DNA of 64,000 nt from Penelope pileata (taxonomy: Eukaryota; Chordata; Aves; Galliformes; Cracidae): positions 63,491 to 127,490 of the forward strand of contig WBMW01004879.1 in the NCBI GenBank assembly GCA_013396635.1, given 5' to 3'. The notes beneath the pieces were generated by a model that worked only from the letters and a program-made list of their open reading frames with translations, was not told the DNA's origin and ran no database searches. Position 1 is the first letter of the stretch, and the number at the start of each line of letters is the position of its first letter. Shown here one piece after another: positions 55,341-64,000 of the stretch. Position numbers and translations under genes: made by a program.

Positions 55341-58300
55341 GGTTAACCAGCAGCAAATGTCAAACTGTGCTCCAGTACGTTACAAAACAGCTTATGAGCA
55401 TTATACTCAGGAATTCTTTTTAAAATCTCCCTTTTGATCAGTATTTTATTCCCACTGATAGCAACATTGAACTCACTGTAATTTTGCAGGCATTAAATCA
55501 TTGCTTTGCTTTTAAGCACAAAACACACAAAAAGCTCATGTGAGGCTGCAGCCGTGGGCATTTCATATACGAAGCAGCATCCTATTATCACTTATTAAAG
55601 TCCTTTCACAGAACGGGACTCATCAGCACCACTGTGTCACCAGAATCACACCTCTAAGATCAACTCTGATGCTGATTCCATGATTCTATGCTGCTGTATC
55701 CTTAATGTCTTTAATTCAGCAGCTTCTGGGGACAGAGAGATTTTCCAGAAGGAATTCAATACCACACAGACGAAATAAAAGTCAGTGGCACAAACGGAGG
55801 CACTGCCTGGTGGAATATCTCTATCAAACCCAGAAGGGGAGGTGATACATTCAAGATAAGCAAAATACGACCACGTTTTGAGAAGGGGCAGGAGGTGACT
55901 GTTTCTCTGCACGAGCAGCAGAGCCCTGGAAGCAGTGATGTTACGAGTCTGCTGGGACAGGAACACCAAATCCTGCAGCCTTCGCTGTTCCCCCAGAATG
56001 TCCTTAATTAAAGCATGGATCATCAGCAGTGCTGCTCCAACAGCTGAGGAGCCCACTGCAATTTGTACCACGTACACCGCACTTAAAAGAGCTCAAAGCT
56101 CCCCAAGCGAGCACCAAGTTAATAAAACATATTGGAGAGGAACCCAGTGCGTTTCCTCTGGGTGGAAGCAAATCCCACGCTCATCCCACACCATCCTCGG
56201 GCAAACTTCTGTTTTGTTTCAGAAAGTTTTCAGACTCCAGCTTTCCTGAGCACCTCACCAAGTCACTGCTTAGCAAAACACTAAAAGAAATCTTCAAAAG
56301 CAAGTGAACAGTTTGTGAGATGCTCTTAACGGGACACATGAATTCAAGTGAGTGTTTTATAGACATCACCTCCAGACAGCTCCATGCAGAGCTGAGTCTT
56401 CCGGGAACACTTCTTCCAGGCAGAATTTCACTGATTGGAGGGACTTTAAGGAATAAACCAAAGGAAGCATTAATTCCATGGACACGGGCTTCCACTCACA
56501 CCTCAACGTACTGACAGGTGGTAACGCTCAAATCAACACCAACAGAGGCTGGGGTGGCACGAGAAATCACACCCAAAGCAGCAATGAAAAATCCCATTTC
56601 TCATCACTGCTCCTAAAGACCACCTCTGTGCTTTATCAATTGGAAGAGACTTCAGAAGGTAGAAAGAAAAATTAGTATTTAGTTAATATTGACAATTATC
56701 AACCATTTCCTTCTCTACACTTGTATAGAAGAGAACTTCACCACCATTCAAAAATGACTGAAAGGCAGATTTTTCAGTGCTGTCCTGGAATTCACATTAA
56801 ATTATTATTTTTAATTAAAAGAAACAGGTGGTCATTGAAAGAACCAATTCTGATTGCTGCCTTTTGTTCCTGTTCTTCTGGTACAGAAGAGTACTGGCTG
56901 AGCTGGCAAATGGAGAAAGATCTGCATAGCAGTACTCACAGGGATTTATAATTTCCTAATTACTATAAATACAGTTAATTTCAGAAGGGACTTGGTGTTT
57001 ACTGGCTATTTTTTTTCATTCTTTTTTAATGAAGAAACTGCAGTACAGTCACAGAAAGTGCATAAACAAAAGATGCCGTCAGAAACCTCTTCATGAGGAG
57101 CAAGAAATGAAGCACATTTTTTTTTTCAGATACAACTCAACAAAACGTTACAGTGCATAAATCATTTCAATACAGACAACAACTCAAGTTACAAATGTAG
57201 TACAGCCTTTTTTTAAAGCTTAGTTTTCACTTTTAGGAAGTTTTAAGCAGGTGCTTTAGGACGCTCTAGAGATGCTCGTGACCTGGATTCAAAAGGAGAA
57301 AGACAGAGGCACAGCTGTACATGCCTCAAAAATAATTTAATATTTATCCACTTTATTCGTGCTCTTATTGGACATATACCCTTTAAACACCTTTACACCT
57401 TGAATACTTTAAAAATGTATAGTTTAAAGCTGATCAAATGAAGTAATGTAAACAGATTCCCACGCTGAGCTGTTTGATACCAGAATTCACGATGCAGGTT
57501 CTGTGCTCTCCAGTGGCACTGAGATGCTGTTAGGTGCAGCGCACCATTAACGTGACAGAGGACTCAACACAAAGAAGGAATGTCGTCATTTGCCTGTGGG
57601 ACATCAGGTTGCATGCCAACAACATTAATACATTTATGCATAATAACATCAAGTTTTAAAAATTTCACTATCTGCCAACTTGCTCATCCTAGAGATGATA
57701 CGATTTACATTTTTTTCCCCAAAAATCCTCGGCTGGAGCTCCTATTATCCTTCTTTCACTAATTTAAACAGAAGATGAAATGAGATAAAAGCTGAAAAGC
57801 AACCTAACCTGAAATCCACTGGTTTCCCTGTAAAAGCAGCGACCCCGAGAGCAGAGGCATCAGGTCAAACTACCCAACATCTGCTGCAGCTTGCACGCTA
57901 TTCATGCAGGCAAGCAATACGCATTTATTCAAAAAATAATCAGAATCAAGGCAGGAAAGAATGGGAATGACTCCAAGCACTATTTGTCAGAAGCCGTCAC
58001 AGATGTCCAGATCTTTTTTGGGCTGTTAAGACTTCCAAAAGTGGCTTAAAAGTCCTTATTCAGCCTGCTAAGTCCCTGAGCTGCTCGGATACGTATGGCA
58101 TCAACTAATGACTGGTTTGCATTCCCCACACCTCCTCACAGTGCAGAATTCTGATTTCCCCTCTAAACTGTGTACCAGCAGAGCCCACTGTTTGTACAAT
58201 CACCCTTTACCCATCCTCACTAAACCCACCTACCTACAGGGACCTTGGCACCTGCATGTGTTGGTGCTCCCAAGGCATTTCCATGTCTGGAAGCATCACT

Positions 58301-58811
58301 GTGAGCAGCAAGGTTTACTGCCCACATCCACCAGCACACGGCCACGATCTAAAGGCAAACCCACTACCTTCAGTGCTGCAGGAGAGCATTTCCTGAGCAG
58401 GAAAAGGGAAGTCCAGGGAGCAATGTGTCAGCCCCAGGCATTTATTACACATCCAACAGCTCAGCAGCCACTAAACCTTCAAGTACCGACACATGAATCC
58501 AAAATTGTTTCGCTTTTTCCTCTTTTTGACAAAGCTCACTGCAATCTCGCATTGCTGTTACAGCACAAAATCAGAAATGGTGATTTTTGAAAGGTCTGGG
58601 AAGTTTTCAGTTCAAAATCAGATTTCCATGGCTCAGCGCTTCTCGTACAAGAGTTGTGGGGTGGTCAACTGCTCCTCAATTGACAATTTTTTTTAAAATT
58701 TCTTATTTTCTTAACTGACAAACATGAATTTGAAAGACTTGAGCATTTTGCCTTCAAATTTACTCACTGAATAATTCATTTTTGCCTGTTATTTTATACA
58801 TTTGTTAATCA

Positions 58812-58827
58812 CCCCCCCCCAAAAAAA
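58812..58827. repeat. C9-A7 homopolymer pair
   Basis: Nine C residues are followed directly by seven A residues in intron 3. No wider repeat is visible around it. Confidence 0.85.
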
Positions 58828-61061
58828 GGGCAGGCAGGAAGGTAAAACATGCATAGCTTAAACACACAAACTCATTTCTGCTCTTCATCCCAGTTCTGAC
58901 TTTTCTGTTTAGAAGTCAGTACCTAAAACGTAGGCAGGTATTTCTTAATATGTGCATAATTTTGTTCTCCAGAGCCACAAATGTCATTAATGATGGAAGG
59001 AGACACGTTGCTCTCAGACCCTGCACCTGAAGGTGAGGAGGCTGCTTTTGTACCCATCCCATCCTGGTCGGTACTGAAGCACCGAGTCCTTGAATTTTAA
59101 ATTGTAGTCTTTTAAATTGTATAACCACTGAAACACTATTTATTTATGCCTTGAACAGATGTTTTTCCATATGTCTAAATAACCCTTCTTCAGAAAAGTA
59201 ATTCAAGCACATGAAATTTTGCAGACCAAGGAATATAGAGACATGAGGCTCGTTAGTATTTATAGAGCATGAGGGATGCTTTCTATAGGAAAGTCAGAAT
59301 GTTCTCTTTTGAAGAAGTCACTGCTCCTCCAAGTAAAGCAAGAAGCCTATAAAGGCCAAGGCTGAATGTGAAATGCTCTGACAACAGCTTTTGGCCCCAA
59401 ACCCTGCCCTTACAGTGGCACACCACAGCACTTTCCCGCAGCAGTTGCCACATATTAGCAGATTTAAAAATTCAGAAAAAAAATACTGAAACCTGAAGAA
59501 AAAGTTATCAGCACACTACAAACCCCTAGAAGAAGGGCAGGCTTTCAGCACTCTCAATTCTCAGCTCTTCAGCAGCGTCGCTTGCGGTTTAAAACTCCAA
59601 CTCAGTGTCAGTAGCTGGGGAGGAAAATGCTTCCTTGTGACCACAGACAAGAGCACAGCTGGAGCAAAACCAAGAACTGCCACAAACCTTCAGTCCCTTG
59701 GGCTGAGTTTGACCCTTTGGAGGTTTGCTAATCAGGGGCCCAAGGCTGTGAGCTGCCGGCAGCCCGGCGCTGCTCTGCAGAGTTGGGAGAATATCACTGT
59801 GCATGGCAGCGTTCAGCAACGCGTGGTGATATCATCTCTAAATATTTCATACCTGGCAATTAACTCTGCGCTGCTCAAAGCAGACGAAAATCATCGAAAT
59901 GCACAAAGAGCTCCCCAGACCTTTTAGGAACATTGTAACATCACTTTCTAGAGACATCTTTCAAGAGTGCCCATCCCGAGACCGCTCCGTGGATGCAGCT
60001 TTCAGAACTCAGCGTTTTTCCTCCTCCTTCTCTAATGAGAGTGCTTTTCTCAGGGCTGCTGAGGGTGAAGGAGCTTCCCAGCTACCCAGCAGCTCTCTGC
60101 TTGGAAGGAAGCCTGTGCAGAAGCACTGTGCTGGCAGAGTGCTTCCAAAGAAGGAAGGCGAGCTGGGGCTCCTGCCTCGGGTTTCTCAGAAATCACTGCG
60201 GGCAAGAACATTCCTCCTGGAGGCCTCAGGCTGCACAGCTCTGGGAAGCACTGCAGTGTGCACCTCCACGCCGTAACATCCCTGTAATGGGCAGGGTGAA
60301 GGCAATACACCAAGCAGAAACTCCCACAGGTGTGTGACACGTACTGGCTGGCACACACCGCAGCAGTTCCGTCCTTTCCACTGCTTACATCTCCTTGCAC
60401 AGCTCCAAGCAATACTCTGCTGCACACTTCTCCCCTTCCTTCTGTTTGACATCCAGTCTCACAGCCAGTCCAAATTAACGGTGTCCTAAATGCTGCCTCT
60501 GCAGACTGATGCTATTGCTGGGGAAATGCAAAATTAAGAAGGAATTTACATCACCTTCCTTCAAGGCCTTACAGTGCCAGGTTCAGCCAGGGATTACAGA
60601 AACACATCTATGGATATGGCCTGGCACGTAGGAGAGCAGAATGATTGCGTTTTTCCTAATCTGCAAGTAATGCGATCTTTGAAAAGAATCAGAAAAGATA
60701 CTGTCCCCCCTCCATAATCCAGGATGTAGACCAGCAGAGGCTTTTTCCAGCGCTGCCAGCTAAGCCTTTGTAAGGCTGCATCAAAAACAATTATTAAAAT
60801 TAATCCCAAGTACAAATGGAATTGCACAATATTAATCCTGCTGAAAGAAAAAATACATGGTAAACGTGGAAGACTGACATGAGGAAACCAAATATCTTAG
60901 GAAACCACTTTTGCTAGCACTAGTCAAGTGGTGGGCCTGTAGGGACCCATAAAAATAAACTTTTCTGCAAAATGTGTGTGGTTCCTTCCGCAGTGCCCAC
61001 CCTGGAGGCAACGTGGGTGCCTGTAGCTATCAGGAAGGACTTGGAGGAAACTCAAAGTGTA

Positions 61062-61078
61062 TTTTTTTTTTTTTTTTN
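61062..61078. repeat. Poly(T) run ending in an N
   Basis: About 16 T residues end in an ambiguous base at 61078, followed by gaagataaaataaaaaaatg. The N is most simply a homopolymer-length ambiguity in sequencing. Confidence 0.9.
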
Positions 61079-63973
61079 GAAGATAAAATAAAAAAATGCT
61101 GGGAAAAATCCTTCCACAATAGACTACCTCAAGTGCAGAACCTAGAAAAACATCCATGCAAAGTAAACACGTGTTTATAAACTGGGCAGCCAGCAATGAT
61201 GTGTGTCCAGGAGCCCTGACAAGAAGTCCCTCCACCCCACAAAACCTCTTCTCACCACTGAATGAAGCAAACACAGGGAAGCATTAACACACTTCCTCCA
61301 GATGAGCCCTTCCACTGAAAGGAAACAAATGGTTTCGGATCACACCATTACAATGTGCATAATGTAGTTATTAGTTACTGCAGGATAATGCCATTAGCAT
61401 GAGGTTGGTTAAAACCGTAACATAAACGCGTCTGGTACAGCTTATAATGAGAATTTCATACACAGAAAAATATTCCTCATACATTGCTCTTCGGTGGCTG
61501 TTTGCTTGATTTTTGGAAAAAAAATAATTGAACGTCAAGTTTGCACTAACTGCTTTATCTATTTAAAAAAATGAAGATGTACTGCATCAAGCAGACATAG
61601 CATGTCCCTGCGTTGCCTAATGACTGCGAGCTGTGCACGCCATCGCTACGATAATGATGCACAATGTCCTCTAGCCACGGCGATGAGAAACAAACTGCTC
61701 ATGCAGAAAATCTGTAAACTTAAGAAGCAGAGGGGACAGAAGCTGGGAAGGCACAGGGCTGAGCCTGGTGAAGCTCACCTTCCAACAGGGGAGGCTGCTC
61801 AGCCAATAACCTCGGTTATGGCCATGCCCTAAGACACCGCTCCCTCCCCAGCCAGGATGCAGCACTGCAGCAGGCTCCAGCTTCAAGTTAACCAACGTGC
61901 CCTGGGGTTGCTGTGAGCGGGGAAAGGAGGACACACAAACCACAAAAGAACCACCAGAGTGGATTGTGACTGACTGAACTTGGCATGGAAATCGATAAAA
62001 ATGCGTTTAAGAAAATGGGAATTGGAAAACAAATGATATTAGTTTGGTTTCAAACAAAAGTGAAGTTTTGTAATCAATGTCAGCTAGAAAAAGATTAGAT
62101 TTGCAGTACAACAAAACACATGGTTAGAAGATAAAAACCTGGAATAACGTTAAATATTTACAAAATCTCATCTTCCCTAAAATAAACATATTTTTAAAAG
62201 TGATTAAAACAAATGTGTGTATGAAACACATGCTTTTCTAAGGAATTAATTCACTCTTCTGGTGAGCACAGTTATTTGTTAGTCCCAAACTCAGCCCATT
62301 GCTTTAAATTCAATGCATTCCTTTATATCCTTGCCCACAGTCCCTGCCATTACCTACGTGCCTGCCTCGTCAATCACAGCGGTACAGATTGGCACCTCTC
62401 TACTTACATTTATCACTTTTCCATTTTCCTTCAGCACTTAGCATCATTAATTTATCAAGTCTCATTCCATTCAACTCCCACTGCTACTTTAAGCATGACA
62501 GAGCAAGGTCTTGGTTTATTATTTTTTATTTTTTACATATTTCATGTCAGGCACAACAAAGGAGGCTACTCTGCAACAGCAAGACACGAAAAAAAGGCTT
62601 TTACCACAGCTTAATGAAAGATTAAGTACACAAAGTATAAACACAGCTCTGTGCTGCCTTTACCCAGCATTTATATTTATCATGTAGAAGCACCCAAAAG
62701 AGCCTGCCCATTTTCCATGTGTAGGGACAGGCACATTCTCATCCCGACACTATAAAATCTATTTGTAAAGCTTCTGTTAAAGAATTTGGAGTTTTACTTT
62801 CATGGTCACATTTTTTTAACCAAAAAGTTCTTTCCAAGCAGAGTAAATGTGGAGCTTGCCAACAGCTGATACAACAGCAGTCACCAAAGGAGCAAATGCC
62901 CACAGAGAACAGAAAGAGGAAAGAATCCCAGCAGGTTCCATGGAATCTGACACATCAGGCAGCTGAGACCACCGAGCCACCGGTCTCACCGACCCCGTAC
63001 AGGTGTCACCAGATTTGCTCATCTCTCGTTTTCCATTTTTGTATCATATTACATTTTCTATTCAAAAGAGAAAATAACTGAAGTCTCACTCAATAAACCA
63101 CTGCGAGAGCAGCAGTTCCCAAATGCTGCAGAAGTGACATCCAAGCAGCATGCACGATGGAGAGAGATTAACTCACACAAAGCCCAGCAGCTGTGCATTT
63201 GTCTTCACAAAGAGCACAGGGCACTGGGACAGTACTGCACTGCATCTTTGGGCTGAATGCATCCCATCCACGATCAATGGATGGTGACAGAGGCTGGCCA
63301 AGAATAGACTTAAAGCTGTACCCAATGATTCAGCCCATTCCTCTCCCTTCGAGCAGCTCCTCCTGCAGTGCACCCAGCACTGAGGTGGGACTTTGCTCCG
63401 AGGCTGTTCAGTCTCCTTCCACACTGAGCCTTCACACCTTCTCTGGACATTGCCAAAGTGCAGTGGGTTTCAGACCCCACACTCACCCTCAGTTCAGACA
63501 CGTTCTGGCATCTCATAAAATATGCAACATTGTGTTCTGTTTCTTTTTGTGTTTTGATTTTTATTTTACAATGTCAGGACCCTACGTGGCATCTCAGATG
63601 GCCTAAAGGGGAGCAGCTCAGCAAGTCCATTGCCTATGGACTCGGAACATATTCCAGGCTTTGATTCTACAGTACAAAGAATGAATAGTCCACTTTTTGG
63701 AAAACTGTTAGTTCTCAAAAGCACAGAACCAAAGACATGAAACACAGTTAAAATACTGTATGCCTAGCGAGACAAACACCTGTCATCTACCTACAGCCTT
63801 CAGAGCAAGTAGTGCTGATTCTCTAGAAAAAGATACAAGAGGCACAGCCCCAGGTCCCTCTGGACTAAAGCACACCTGAAGCTGCAGCTCCCAGCCTGCT
63901 GATGCTGTGCTGCTCAGCTGTGAGCCCTGGCACAGCCATCCTGGAAACTGCAGGAGGGAGCAGCCCCACTCCC

Positions 63974-64000
63974 CTGCATCCCCACATCCCTGCATCCCCA
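63974..64000. repeat. Start of a C-rich tandem repeat cut by the window edge
   Basis: The terminal sequence repeats ctgcatcccca with a spacer of acatcc. It may be the beginning of a longer array outside the window. Confidence 0.5.

Larger units (their letters stand above)
51026..64000 (-). other. PRKCA intron 3, 3' portion (13 kb, continues past the window)
   Basis: The whole stretch upstream of exon 4. I found no sequence for exon 3 or exon 2 (end of C1A, with VVHKRCHEFVTFSC-like coding) in it, so the intron extends beyond 64000, in line with the long 5' introns of PRKCA in other vertebrates. It holds homopolymer runs, a GC-rich patch at 55080-55260 and several unexplained open frames. No other gene is recognised. 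Confidence 0.8.

Noticed and set aside
55660..55690. ccatgattctatg resembling a CR1 3' terminal repeat
   Set aside because: The preceding sequence does not read as a CR1 body, and one short match is not enough.
58108..58590. 160-codon plus-strand open frame in intron 3
   Set aside because: The translation shows no known family or domain pattern and lies in ordinary intronic sequence.
1..64000. CRISPR arrays, bacterial operons, viral or phage genes
   Set aside because: The window is vertebrate genomic DNA with one spliced gene. No repeat-spacer structure, operon spacing or intact viral gene was seen.

Overview
The window is vertebrate nuclear DNA, almost certainly from a bird. Evidence is one large split gene with standard GT-AG introns, an AT-rich intronic background, and CR1-type LINE fragments, the dominant repeat of avian genomes. 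A galliform is my best guess but is not proven. Two single ambiguous bases (N at 28516 and 61078) mark assembly uncertainty.

One gene is recognisable: PRKCA, conventional protein kinase C alpha, on the minus strand. Fourteen coding exons (numbered 4 to 17 by the human gene) run from 51025 down to the stop codon at 3495-3497. They were placed by hand from the translated sequence. All internal boundaries inside the window have GT donors and AG acceptors, codon phases match at every junction, and the exons sum to 1737 nt (578 codons plus stop). If the missing exons 1-3 supply 96 residues as in human, the protein would be 674 residues, two longer than human; the two extra residues are in the V3 hinge. 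Numbering below assumes this. Present are C1B, C2, hinge, kinase domain and C-terminal V5 tail. Absent are exons 1-3 (N-terminus, pseudosubstrate, C1A), which must lie beyond 64000.

Layout, in descending coordinates (direction of transcription): 64000-51026 is the 3' part of intron 3; 51025-39958 holds exons 4-8 (C1B end, C2); 39957-24298 is the large intron 8 with a CR1 element carrying a minisatellite; 24297-7986 holds exons 9-16 (hinge and kinase domain); 3659-3495 is the final exon; 3494 to about 1515 is probable 3' UTR with a candidate poly(A) signal; the rest is extended UTR or 3' flank. Introns hold CR1 fragments, two coding-length-periodic minisatellites, homopolymer runs and otherwise unremarkable sequence.

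I found no second protein-coding gene, RNA gene, CRISPR array or convincing new system. The points most worth a check are the altered C-terminal PDZ-ligand residues, a 281-codon open frame in intron 3, and the 21-bp minisatellite inside a CR1 copy that ends at an N.
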